A stretch of DNA of 64,000 nucleotides from positions 1 to 64,000 of the forward strand of contig JASHNU010000012.1 of the NCBI GenBank assembly GCA_030041475.1. The letters run 5' to 3'. Positions 7,484 through 15,727 of this stretch are shown piece by piece; position 1 is the first letter of the stretch; each line of letters starts with the position of its first letter. The stretch comes from Candidatus Sulfotelmatobacter sp. (lineage in GTDB: Bacteria; Acidobacteriota; Terriglobia; Terriglobales; Acidobacteriaceae). The translations under genes and the position numbers were made by a program. The notes beneath the pieces were generated by a model. The model ran no database searches. It had not been told where the DNA came from and saw nothing but the letters and a program-made list of their open reading frames with translations.

Positions 7484-8434
7484 TCAAGCCGCCGATGGAT
7501 CCCGTTGCGCGTGCGGGAGTCTCTCTTCGAAAGCGACAGGAACGTGACGCCAGACCTGAATCGCCAGGATGGCCGCGGTAGCCAGAAGCAAGGCCCCGAC
7601 CACAACGTGCGCCACAGTCGAGATCACCATGGGAAGCTCGGGCTGCACGGCGTCTTTGCCCCATTCCACGCGTGTGAGGAATGCCAGGAAACCGAGACAC
7701 AGCTGGGCGATAACGAGCGACAGCATGATAACGGCCGGCCGCCTCACAGCTTCGATATGCGAATACACGGTGAGCGCCCGGACAGCCGTCCATGCCAGTA
7801 CAAACGACACGACCACCGCGTTGGCTACATGCGGCCACCAACTCAGCCCGTGGTGCCGGAACATCGCCCCCAGAAGCAACTGGACGTAAAGCACGAAAAT
7901 CGAGAGCAATGTCAGCGTGAACAGACTCGGACGGCGCTGATCAAGCTCCACGCGGGGTTGCTCCTGGACCCATTTCTGACCGGTGAACAACGCCATCGCG
8001 ACCGCGATGCAGAAAAACGTTTGCGCCAATGCCGCATGCGCAGATGAAATTGCCGGCGGCAAATAAAACAGAACGGTGAGACCGCCTAGAACTCCCTGCG
8101 CGATTACGGTTCCGAGAGCGGCCAAGCCCAGAATCCGCATCCAGCGGCGCTTTTCAGCGCGCCAGGTCCAGACGGCAACAATAATGGTGAGCACCCCCGC
8201 GACCTGCGCGATCATACGGTGCGTGTGTTCGAACTGCACTCCGCCCACAAGTTTCGGAATCTTGTACAGCGAGCCGAATGACGTCGGCCAGTCCGGCACG
8301 GAAAGGCCCGCATCGTTGCTGGTTACCAGCGCACCGGCAATGATCAGGAGAAACGTCCAGCAGGCGAGACCCACCGCCAGCCGGTGAAGGCCGCGGTTAT
8401 AGGGCGTGGCGATGCCTCTGAAGGGTGTGTTCAT
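7484..8434 (-). CDS. ctaA: Heme A synthase (COX15/CtaA family)
   Basis: A 316-residue membrane enzyme that oxidises the methyl group of heme O to give heme A for aa3-type oxidases. Eight hydrophobic helices are visible, and the haem-binding histidines appear as FEHTHRMIAQ, SSAHAALAQ, RHHGLSWWPHVANA and TVAHVVVGA. GALVTSNDAGLSVPDWPTS is the conserved periplasmic segment after helix 1. I choose the ATG at 8434 (MNTPFRG) over a start 25 codons upstream because the family begins close to helix 1. No oxidase subunit is encoded in the window; the enzyme sits with other assembly genes. Confidence 0.92.
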   Translation of the reverse strand: MNTPFRGIATPYNRGLHRLAVGLACWTFLLIIAGALVTSNDAGLSVPDWPTSFGSLYKIPKLVGGVQFEHTHRMIAQVAGVLTIIVAVWTWRAEKRRWMRILGLAALGTVIAQGVLGGLTVLFYLPPAISSAHAALAQTFFCIAVAMALFTGQKWVQEQPRVELDQRRPSLFTLTLLSIFVLYVQLLLGAMFRHHGLSWWPHVANAVVVSFVLAWTAVRALTVYSHIEAVRRPAVIMLSLVIAQLCLGFLAFLTRVEWGKDAVQPELPMVISTVAHVVVGALLLATAAILAIQVWRHVPVAFEERLPHAQRDPSAA

Positions 8435-8548
8435 CGATCGTGGAGTAGGACCTATGAAGACCTTGAGCAGGCCGCTCCTAGCCCGCAGCCTGCCGGTCCA
8501 ACGCAGCATTCTAGCACCGGCTCTTGGCCCGACTGAAGTCGTGGCGCG

Positions 8549-9340
8549 TTAGTCGGCGGCCGGTTTGAAGCTCTGATCCACCGTCTTGCTTTCCTTCGCG
8601 GCGACGGTCACCTTTTGATCCTGCTCTCCCAGTTTTTCCTGCACGAAGGCGATCGTGTAGTCGCCCGGGGGCAGACCCTTGATCGTGTACTTCCCCTCCT
8701 TGTCGGTCACAGCATAGAACGGGCTCTTCACGACGTTGATGTACATCTTCATCCAGGGGTGCTGGTTGCACTTCACGGGCAGCATGATTTCTTCGCGGGC
8801 GAAGCTCTTGTCGATCGCCGGCGAGGACGGCGGCTGCGATTCATTCCACTCGCGATTGTCTTTCGGTGTGGGATGAATGTTGTGCGTGGTGGGATCGTCG
8901 TTCTTGATGTCGATGGTCTGTCCCGCCATCACTCCCAGAACGTGCGGGTGGTACTGGCAGCCTTTCTGATCGAGAACGATTGAATCCTTGGGCACGTCGA
9001 AAGTGCGGTTGCCCAGGCCATCTTTCACGTAGACGAAGACGTTCGCCAGGTCGCCATTCGTGACCACAATATTTTCGGCTTCGTTTGTGCCTTTGCAGCC
9101 GGGATCCTGGCTCATGTCAATCTTTGAGGCCTTGGGAGCGGTGCCGTCGAACTTTACCGTACCGCTGATCGTCGCTACCGTAGACGGATCGATCGGAGTG
9201 GCGGCCGGCTGCGCTGCTGGTTGCTCAGCCGCGGGAGCGGCGGGTGTTTCTTCCTTCTTGCTGCACGCCGACAGAACCAGCAGCGCGCACAGGGCCGATG
9301 TTCCTAACGTGATTCTCACCCAACTCATCTTCCTATTCAT
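8549..9340 (-). CDS. Cupredoxin-like lipoprotein (plastocyanin-type copper protein)
   Basis: A 263-residue exported lipoprotein. The signal peptide ends in the lipobox LSAC (Cys26), followed by an alanine/proline-rich linker. The fold at about 55-200 has a probable type-1 copper site: His153 (TTHNIH) with Cys191, His194 and Met197 in KCNQHPWM. The last 60 residues form a carboxypeptidase-regulatory-like beta domain (GKYTIKGLPPGDYTI). Start ATG at 9340 is preceded by AAAGG. Being next to the eight-haem cytochrome and heme A synthase, it may pass electrons from the bc complex or help copper delivery; either role is inference. Confidence 0.85.
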   Translation of the reverse strand: MNRKMSWVRITLGTSALCALLVLSACSKKEETPAAPAAEQPAAQPAATPIDPSTVATISGTVKFDGTAPKASKIDMSQDPGCKGTNEAENIVVTNGDLANVFVYVKDGLGNRTFDVPKDSIVLDQKGCQYHPHVLGVMAGQTIDIKNDDPTTHNIHPTPKDNREWNESQPPSSPAIDKSFAREEIMLPVKCNQHPWMKMYINVVKSPFYAVTDKEGKYTIKGLPPGDYTIAFVQEKLGEQDQKVTVAAKESKTVDQSFKPAAD

Positions 9341-9438
9341 GATGTCGCCTTTCGTGGAGCTGAAATGTGTGAAGTTCATTCCGAACGAGCCGGAGCGAAC
9401 GCGGCGACCCGTCCATCCGTTTTTCTGTCGTGGGAATT

Positions 9439-12400
9439 CTACCGCGAACCTCCACTCGCCGCAGCGTGCGATTCCAGGGCCGCATGCCGGCGATCGCTCG
9501 GCGTTTGTACTGCGGCCTTGGCCCGCGGCATGGAAGCTGCTACCCGGCGCTGCTCTTCCGGTGTTAGCTGAAAGATATAGTCGGTTAACAGCTTTCGGTG
9601 ATCACCGGTATATCCGTTAAACGACGGCGGAGTAGGCCCGGCAAATACCCACTGATTGTTTTGCTGCTTGAACAGTCCCGAGGGCATGGAAGTGCCCGGG
9701 CTGACGGCCTGCGGATCGGTGATCCAGCGCTCGACCCAATCCGGCTTCAGGCGTTCCTTCGCCAATAGGAAATTCGGCGCCGTCGCGATCTTGTCGTGAT
9801 TCGGATCGCCGCTGGCGTGGCACTTCAAGCACGGCGCGGCCGTGCTCGAGAACAGGCTGCGCGCCATGTCGGTTTCTTTAGCCGTGAGAACGGGCACCTG
9901 CTCCGGAATGTAGGGCATCGGCTGTTGCGACAGCGCCTGGAAAAATCGCACCAGCTTGCGGAGTTCGTTGTCGGAGAACGAAAACGTCGGCATACGGACT
10001 TTCAAATAAGGCCGCACTCCGTTGCGATTCGTATCCGTCGTGCTCAGAGCGGGATTCGACAGGAATTTCCGCAGCCACTCGGGATCGACGCGCGCGCCTT
10101 CGGTCAGCAGCTTCGGCGGCAATTGCTCTTGCGCGTCCTGATACTGCGGCAGCCCCATCAGAGCCGTGAGCTGGCCGGGAATGATCTGGTGGCAGGCCAT
10201 ACAGTTGTATTTCTGAATCACCCACCAGCCTTCCTGAATGTCGTGCCGCGCGTCGCCCGGCTTGTACTGGTAACTGGCGGGCAGGGAAGTCTCCTGACTG
10301 CCCAGAAGGAACGTGGTAAGACTCAGGATTTCGTTCTTGCTCAGGTGCAAATTCGGCATGCGCAGCGCTTCGGTTTCGCTCTTGACCATGCCCTGGTCAA
10401 AGACGTTCGGCTCGGCCAGCTTGTGCTCAAAAAATCCCTTGTGGTCGTACCAGGGTTTGTTGGCCGGGCCGTCAGGCAAACGCGCCAGGTCTTCGTTGTC
10501 TTTAATCGGCTCCGACTCTTTCCCGCCGCGCTGGGCCGGCTCCGTCGACAAAGCAAAGTCGAGACGCTCAATCGGTTTCGAGCCTTCAAACGTAAGTTCT
10601 GTGCCAATGCGGCCTTCCTCTTCAAAGCCCGCGATCTCATGGCATCCCGCGCAGCCGAAGTGCCGCACCCACTTCTTGCCTTCCTCCTTCAGCGCCGGGT
10701 CGTCCATGAACGCCGCGTTCGGATACGCCGACGGGTCTTGCTTTTTCTGCGTCAGCAGATACGTCGCGATGTCTTCGGCATCTTCGGGACTCAGCCGCAG
10801 GCTCGGCATGACGGTCATGTTCTGCACTTGCAGTTCGTGGCCGTCGTTCGGGCACTTGCTGTGCTCGAGATCGAACTGATAGGGAAGTCCCTTCTTCGCG
10901 TAATCCTCTGGGCCGATGTCTTTCTTTTCGTACGGACAATACGGCCGGGTACGCTCGCGCGCGTTATGAATCCAGCGGACGAGATAATCGTAGTTGGCCT
11001 TCTCGCCCACGCGCGTCAGGTTCGCGGCAAACGTTCCACCCTTCATCTGATCGCCTTCGCCGATGGAGTGGCAGGCCAGGCAGCCGCGGCTTTCAAACAG
11101 CTCTTTGCCGTGCGCGGCGTTGCCAAGTTTGTGCTTGGGCAGCGTGTCGGTGAATCCGGATTGCCAGATGAACGCCGAGATCGCCCGAATCTGATGATTG
11201 TTCAGGCGGAAGTTTGGCATCTTCGTCGTGGGACGGAAATCGGTCGGCTTCTTCAGCCAGACCGGAATCCAGTTCTTGTTGAGCTTGAGCCGGACATCTT
11301 TCAGATTCGGGCCAATCTTCTTCATATCCTGCATCAGCGAATGCGACTGGAAATCGAGTTGCTGCAGGCGGCCGTCGAGCTTGCTGTTGGCGACGCGCAG
11401 ATCAACCGCTCGGGTGTTGAGCGCGTTCGCTTCTTCGTTGCTTTCGGCAGCGTCGGCCTGCTTCATCAGGTAGGCGGTCTGCTTCAAGTTGTCGATCTTT
11501 TGCGATTCGATCTGCTTGATCTGCTGGCCGACGTTGTTCAGATCTTCCGGCTCTCGGTCGTAACCCTCATAGCGATGGCAGCCGTTGCATCCGCGGCGGC
11601 GGAAGAGTTCCTTGCCGCTGTTGATGGTCGAGAACTGCACGTCGCCACTGACCAGCACCATATCTGCGGAGTGGCAGGTCTGGCAGCCGGCCTGGGCATT
11701 TTCTTTGGGGAAGAGCGGCCACAGCCAGTGCTCGTAGTTTCCGTGCGCCTTCTCGACACTGGTCGTGGCGCGGCCGTTACCCTGGTGGCAGGGCGAGCAG
11801 CCGAACTTGTCGGGATCGTGAATGCTCAACAATTCCGGTTCGGGATGGCTGACGAATGCCCTCGCGTACTCATCCGGTTTTTTTTCGCCCCTGGGCGTCA
11901 TGTCTGCGGCCGTGATCTTCAGCGGTTCACGCGCGCCCATGTGGCAGGATTCGCACCGATCGACGATGTTGGCTTCCGCCACATTGATCTGCACGATCTT
12001 GGGATCCCAGTCGGCCGTTTTCTTCTTGAGACCGTCAATCTGCTGCGGCGTCAGGTCGACCATGTGGTCGGTGACATAGTCATCGAGCTTTGTTCTGGCG
12101 TCGGTTGCGGGCTTCAGGACGTCGCCGAGTTCAAGGCTGAGCCGCGTTCGCTCGTCGCGGATGTCGTTGTAGGTTTCCTCGAGCTGCTGGAAGTTCAACT
12201 TCTTCTTGCTGCGGTCGGGAAATTCTACCGTCGCGAGCTCAGCCTTGTACGCGTCGATTTCTTTTTGCCTGCTCGCTTTGTCGGAAGGGCTGGTGCTGGT
12301 CTCCCACTCGTAGGTCAGTGCGTTGACATAGGCGCGACGGTCGGTGAAAACGGTTTGTACCGCGAGCAGGCGTGCACTGGCATCGTCGAGTTTGTCGCGA

Positions 12401-12705
12401 GTTTGTTTCGCCGCAACGGCGGAGTTGTCGGTGGCTGTCTTTAGCGCCGCCGAGAGTTCCACATACTGAGGGTTCTTCTCAACGTCCTTCTCCGACGCCG
12501 TCGACTTTGACCTTGCCGTGTTCAGGAATGCGCTGTAGCGGTCCTTCCACTTTTCCTGAAACTCCTTCCACGGCCGCTGGCCCCACGCCTCGTCCCACAA
12601 CGCCCAGAATAGCGTAGCCATCAGGATGACCGTCGCGATCATGTAATGCGCAGCATATGATTTGCTGGTGATCGGATCCTGCTCGGGCGTGGGTTTATCA
12701 GCCAC
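9439..12705 (-). CDS. Large octahaem membrane cytochrome c of a bc-type complex
   Basis: A 1088-residue protein with one N-terminal membrane helix (about 19-38), a charged helical region (about 40-245) and eight CxxCH haem sites at about 251, 303, 341, 373, 542, 685, 835 and 959. Candidate axial methionines occur in MPNF, MPSL, MPNL and MPTF. The second half resembles repeated mono-haem cytochrome c modules; the first four sites are close together like a tetrahaem domain. It follows the Rieske, cytochrome b and subunit IV genes on the same strand, so it probably replaces cytochrome c1/f as the electron outlet. Such a long fusion is unusual. Confidence 0.9.
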   Translation of the reverse strand: MADKPTPEQDPITSKSYAAHYMIATVILMATLFWALWDEAWGQRPWKEFQEKWKDRYSAFLNTARSKSTASEKDVEKNPQYVELSAALKTATDNSAVAAKQTRDKLDDASARLLAVQTVFTDRRAYVNALTYEWETSTSPSDKASRQKEIDAYKAELATVEFPDRSKKKLNFQQLEETYNDIRDERTRLSLELGDVLKPATDARTKLDDYVTDHMVDLTPQQIDGLKKKTADWDPKIVQINVAEANIVDRCESCHMGAREPLKITAADMTPRGEKKPDEYARAFVSHPEPELLSIHDPDKFGCSPCHQGNGRATTSVEKAHGNYEHWLWPLFPKENAQAGCQTCHSADMVLVSGDVQFSTINSGKELFRRRGCNGCHRYEGYDREPEDLNNVGQQIKQIESQKIDNLKQTAYLMKQADAAESNEEANALNTRAVDLRVANSKLDGRLQQLDFQSHSLMQDMKKIGPNLKDVRLKLNKNWIPVWLKKPTDFRPTTKMPNFRLNNHQIRAISAFIWQSGFTDTLPKHKLGNAAHGKELFESRGCLACHSIGEGDQMKGGTFAANLTRVGEKANYDYLVRWIHNARERTRPYCPYEKKDIGPEDYAKKGLPYQFDLEHSKCPNDGHELQVQNMTVMPSLRLSPEDAEDIATYLLTQKKQDPSAYPNAAFMDDPALKEEGKKWVRHFGCAGCHEIAGFEEEGRIGTELTFEGSKPIERLDFALSTEPAQRGGKESEPIKDNEDLARLPDGPANKPWYDHKGFFEHKLAEPNVFDQGMVKSETEALRMPNLHLSKNEILSLTTFLLGSQETSLPASYQYKPGDARHDIQEGWWVIQKYNCMACHQIIPGQLTALMGLPQYQDAQEQLPPKLLTEGARVDPEWLRKFLSNPALSTTDTNRNGVRPYLKVRMPTFSFSDNELRKLVRFFQALSQQPMPYIPEQVPVLTAKETDMARSLFSSTAAPCLKCHASGDPNHDKIATAPNFLLAKERLKPDWVERWITDPQAVSPGTSMPSGLFKQQNNQWVFAGPTPPSFNGYTGDHRKLLTDYIFQLTPEEQRRVAASMPRAKAAVQTPSDRRHAALESHAAASGGSR

Positions 12706-12736
12706 CTAGTCTCCCCCTTGGCGAATCACGAGAGCG

Positions 12737-12812
12737 ATTTCAGATTTCTGATTGCAGATTTCAGACTGGGTCGCTGAACCTACCGGACAAATCTGCAATC
12801 TGAAATCTAAAA
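12737..12812. repeat. Imperfect inverted repeat (CAGATT type) between bc-complex genes
   Basis: The arms 12737-12764 (containing TTTCAGATTTCTGATTGCAG) and 12788-12812 (containing CAAATCTGCAATCTGAAATC) are near reverse complements. The element sits in the 121-base gap between the subunit IV and octahaem cytochrome genes. Its AT-rich composition differs from the neighbouring DNA. It has the look of a dispersed repeat, but could also modulate the relative expression of the two genes. Confidence 0.55.
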
Positions 12813-12826
12813 CTCTGCAATGCCGT

Positions 12827-13774
12827 TCAAATGTTGAACCACGGTGTAATCCACACGTACTTGATGTGCCATAGCAGACGCAGAGACATCTTCAGGGGCA
12901 AGGCGACCATGGTGAGCCACAGGAACGCCATCAGTGAAAACTGGAGCAGGCTCATGCGCTGAAAATCTTTCGCCATACGCCGCCGGAAAAGCGAATACAC
13001 CGCACCGCCTCCGATCAGGTAATATCCGCCGACAACGATCGCGCCAAAGACTCCCTTCGCCCAGTTGGACGTAATGGGCCCACCGAGCCAGCGCGGCACT
13101 TCGTCCGGCAAGTCGCGGTTCACTTCGTAAATCAGCCGGTTGTGGTCCCAGGTCTGCCCCGGCCAGAACCATTGCCATCCCGGCCCGCGAATGAATGTGC
13201 CGATGATGATCATCGCGACCCAGAGAATCACGAAGCCGAACAGAAAAGTCGAAATCGAAAACCGGCGCTGCTTCCATGTGTAATAACCGCTGCCCAGCGG
13301 ATTAGTATCGATGTACGGGATCACCATCAGTCCGATGATGATCATCGTGGGCATGACGACGCCGGCAATCCAGGGATCGAAATAAACCAGCATTTCCTGC
13401 AGGCCTAGGAAGTACCACGGCGCCTTCGCCGGATTCATGGTCAGGTTGGGATTGGCCGGCTCTTCGAGCGGCGCGTTCAGCGTGATCGACCAGATCATCA
13501 GGATGATGGTCACGATGATGGCGCCGAGAAACTCGATGCGCAGCAGGAACGGCCAGACGTGGACTTCCTTTTGCCAGCCGGGTTTGAACGGCCACGTCTT
13601 GCGATGGTGCGTCTTGGCCAGAGCGGGGTCGGCCTCGAGTTGCCCGATCAGTTGATCGTTGGCATGCGCCTGCCTCCACGCCAGGTAGATGTAAAAGGCG
13701 AGCAGCGGAATCAGGGCTACGATCGGAACGTTATCCGGCGCCGAGCAGATTTCCCAAAGTTGTCGCCAATCCAT
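12827..13774 (-). CDS. Cytochrome b/b6 C-terminal subunit (subunit IV-like)
   Basis: A 315-residue membrane subunit corresponding to the C-terminal part of cytochrome b. It holds part of the quinol-oxidising (Qo) site. The ATG at 13774 is chosen for GGAG 5 bases upstream. The Qo motif reads APWYFLGLQE, so the proline-glutamate of the usual PEWY is replaced by AP. There are about five hydrophobic helices, two more than chloroplast subunit IV, and the protein is roughly twice its length. It lies between the b6-type cytochrome b gene and the octahaem cytochrome gene. Confidence 0.9.
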   Translation of the reverse strand: MDWRQLWEICSAPDNVPIVALIPLLAFYIYLAWRQAHANDQLIGQLEADPALAKTHHRKTWPFKPGWQKEVHVWPFLLRIEFLGAIIVTIILMIWSITLNAPLEEPANPNLTMNPAKAPWYFLGLQEMLVYFDPWIAGVVMPTMIIIGLMVIPYIDTNPLGSGYYTWKQRRFSISTFLFGFVILWVAMIIIGTFIRGPGWQWFWPGQTWDHNRLIYEVNRDLPDEVPRWLGGPITSNWAKGVFGAIVVGGYYLIGGGAVYSLFRRRMAKDFQRMSLLQFSLMAFLWLTMVALPLKMSLRLLWHIKYVWITPWFNI

Positions 13775-13799
13775 AATTGCTCCACGAAACATGTAGGAA

Positions 13800-13980
13800 C
13801 AGCCGCCGTTCGGCTGTCCGGTCGAGCGAAGCTCGACGGGTTCTGCTCGTTCCGTCTCAAATCTTCATGTCATCCGAATGTCATTCCGAACCCGCGCGAA
13901 GCGGCGGTGAGGAACCTGCGTTTTCAAGCGCGGCTAAAAGCAGGTTCCTCACAAGTCCTGCGGACTTGTACGAAATGACA
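13800..13980. repeat. Composite palindromic repeat region between the two cytochrome b genes
   Basis: Several perfect palindromes are packed together: ACAGCCG/CGGCTGT (13800-13818), GTCGAGC/GCTCGAC (13822-13838), TGAGGAACCTGC/GCAGGTTCCTCA (13908-13919 and 13940-13951) and CAAGTCC/GGACTTG (13952-13958 and 13962-13968). The right part is bounded by TGTCATTCCG (13879-13888) and CGAAATGACA (13971-13980). The first two palindromes match those at 4302-4340. The region separates genes of one complex and carries no frame I would accept as coding. Confidence 0.7.
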
Positions 13981-14000
13981 TCGTGTTTTGCACGGCCTGA

Positions 14001-14948
14001 TCATTCTCCTGCTGCCTTCGGTCCTCTGCGCGGCTTGTCTGCCTCTTCCGTCAGCATGACTGGTGCTGGCCCGGAAATGCCGCCGTCTTTTCTCACACGC
14101 CAGAAGTGCACGATCATCAACACCGACGCCACAATCGGAATCCCGATGCAGTGCCAGATGTAGGAACGCAACAAGGCATTGGCATCCACAATGGAGCCGC
14201 CCAGCAAACCGAAGCGCACGTCGTTGTAGGGAGTCATGCCCAGTTGCGATCCGAACGGCCCTTCGTGTCCGAGCAATGGAGTCGCGCGCGCCATGTTCGT
14301 GCCCACGGTGACCGCCCAGAATCCGAGTTGATCGTCGGGCAGCAAATATCCGGTGAACGAAAGCAGCAACGTAAACACCAGCAGCAGCACCCCGATATTC
14401 CAGTTGAACTCGCGCGGCTTCTTGTAAGAGCCGGTCAGGAACACACGGAACATGTGCAGCCATACGGCAATCACCATCAGGTGAGCGGCCCAGCGGTGCA
14501 TGTTGCGCAGAATCTTGCCGAACGGTACGTCGTGCTCGAGATAAAGCACGTCGCGAAACGCCTGCACCTTGCTGGGGTGGTAATAGAACATAAGCAGGAC
14601 GCCCGTGTAGGTGAGGATGATGAATAAGTAAAACGTGATGCCGCCCATGCCCCAGGTATAGCTGTAGCGCACCGCGTCGCGATTGATCTTTGCCGGATGC
14701 AGGTGCAGGAACACGTTGGAAAGCACGCCCAGCGCGCGGTTTCGCGGCGTGTCGTCGTGCTTGTGGCGGAAAATCGAGGTGTAGACCTGGGTCTTCGTCG
14801 GGTCCTTCAGCCCCTCGATCTGCTCCTTCGCCTTCGCAGGGATGTCGGTCTTGAGGGCTTGAATGTCGTCCTTGACGCCAGTGGTTACTTTGTCGAGCAA
14901 GCCCGTCTTGTTGCCGTTTTTCCCGTTCGCGTTGTTTTCGTCAGCCAT
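14001..14948 (-). CDS. Cytochrome b6-type subunit (cytochrome b N-terminal domain)
   Basis: A 315-residue di-haem membrane subunit. After about 60 hydrophilic residues there are four main helices. Haem b ligands are His151/His165 (HRWAAHLMVIAVWLH) and His266/His281. The second pair is separated by 14 residues, the spacing of cytochrome b6 rather than of bc1-type cytochrome b. The position equal to the haem-ci cysteine of b6 appears to be glycine (WGMGGIT), so the extra haem is probably absent. It is encoded between the Rieske and subunit IV genes. Confidence 0.93.
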   Translation of the reverse strand: MADENNANGKNGNKTGLLDKVTTGVKDDIQALKTDIPAKAKEQIEGLKDPTKTQVYTSIFRHKHDDTPRNRALGVLSNVFLHLHPAKINRDAVRYSYTWGMGGITFYLFIILTYTGVLLMFYYHPSKVQAFRDVLYLEHDVPFGKILRNMHRWAAHLMVIAVWLHMFRVFLTGSYKKPREFNWNIGVLLLVFTLLLSFTGYLLPDDQLGFWAVTVGTNMARATPLLGHEGPFGSQLGMTPYNDVRFGLLGGSIVDANALLRSYIWHCIGIPIVASVLMIVHFWRVRKDGGISGPAPVMLTEEADKPRRGPKAAGE

Positions 14949-15017
14949 GAATGATTCCCAATCTCAACTTGTTATTCCGAGAGCGATTCTTGCGCGAGGA
15001 ATCTGCTTCGGCCTGGC

Positions 15018-15671
15018 TTATACCCCGGTCAAGAACGCCCCCGGATCGTTGAAGTGAGTCGGTTGTCCCTTGGGCCAGGAGTAAAGCTTGGCCGTGTCCA
15101 CCAGAACCTGCCCATCGGGCGCGAGCTCAATGTGTGCCCGGTCCATGGGCCGCGGCGCCGGCCCTTCGAAGTTGATGCCCTCGCTGTCGTAGCCGCTGCC
15201 ATGGCAGGGACACTTGAACTTGTTCTCGCTCGGCTTCCAGTCGGGCGTGCAGCCCAAATGCGTGCATCGCGCGTAGATCACAAACAACCGGTCGGGCGTG
15301 CGATCAACCCAGATTCGATATTTTTGCTGGAACTTGGTGTCGACTCCGAGCGCGAATTCGGAAGGATATCCGATTTTGAAAACGGTATTCGGTTCGAAAA
15401 GAGTGCGCGGAAGGAAGAAGCGGAAAAACGCCAGGAACCACGCCGTCAGAAAGCCGGTCACCATCACCCATACAAAGCGCCGGTGCCGGCGATCAGTTTC
15501 GGTCGAGGGTGCGGTCCCCGCGATTCCCGCTGCCGCCGCGGCCTTCGATGTTCCCACCGCAGGCGTACCTACATACTTGGTAGCATCCGCCGCGGGCTTA
15601 GCCGGTGGCGAGGCTGCCGGTTTCGCCGCCTCGGGATTCGGATTTGGCGTGCCGACTTCCTGGTCGGCCAT
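15018..15671 (-). CDS. Rieske iron-sulfur protein
   Basis: A 217-residue protein with an alanine/proline-rich N-terminus, one membrane helix (about 65-88) and a Rieske domain. The 2Fe-2S ligands are in CTHLGC (Cys136, His138) and CPCHGSGYD (Cys154, His157), with the disulfide cysteines Cys141 and Cys156 present. The two ligand loops are only about 12 residues apart, a short form of the domain. The ATG at 15671 has GGAGG 7 bases upstream and avoids overlap with hemH; an upstream in-frame start at 15788 is less likely. It takes electrons from quinol in the bc complex encoded downstream. Confidence 0.95.
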   Translation of the reverse strand: MADQEVGTPNPNPEAAKPAASPPAKPAADATKYVGTPAVGTSKAAAAAGIAGTAPSTETDRRHRRFVWVMVTGFLTAWFLAFFRFFLPRTLFEPNTVFKIGYPSEFALGVDTKFQQKYRIWVDRTPDRLFVIYARCTHLGCTPDWKPSENKFKCPCHGSGYDSEGINFEGPAPRPMDRAHIELAPDGQVLVDTAKLYSWPKGQPTHFNDPGAFLTGV

Positions 15672-15727
15672 GAGCTTCCTCCCTGTCCTCAAACGAATTT
15701 CGTCGACCGAATAAACCGCGATCTGTG

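Noticed and set aside
9796-12444. Long plus-strand open frame of 882 codons
   Set aside because: It is the shadow of the octahaem cytochrome gene; the minus-strand frame has eight CxxCH sites and the plus-strand frame no recognisable domain.
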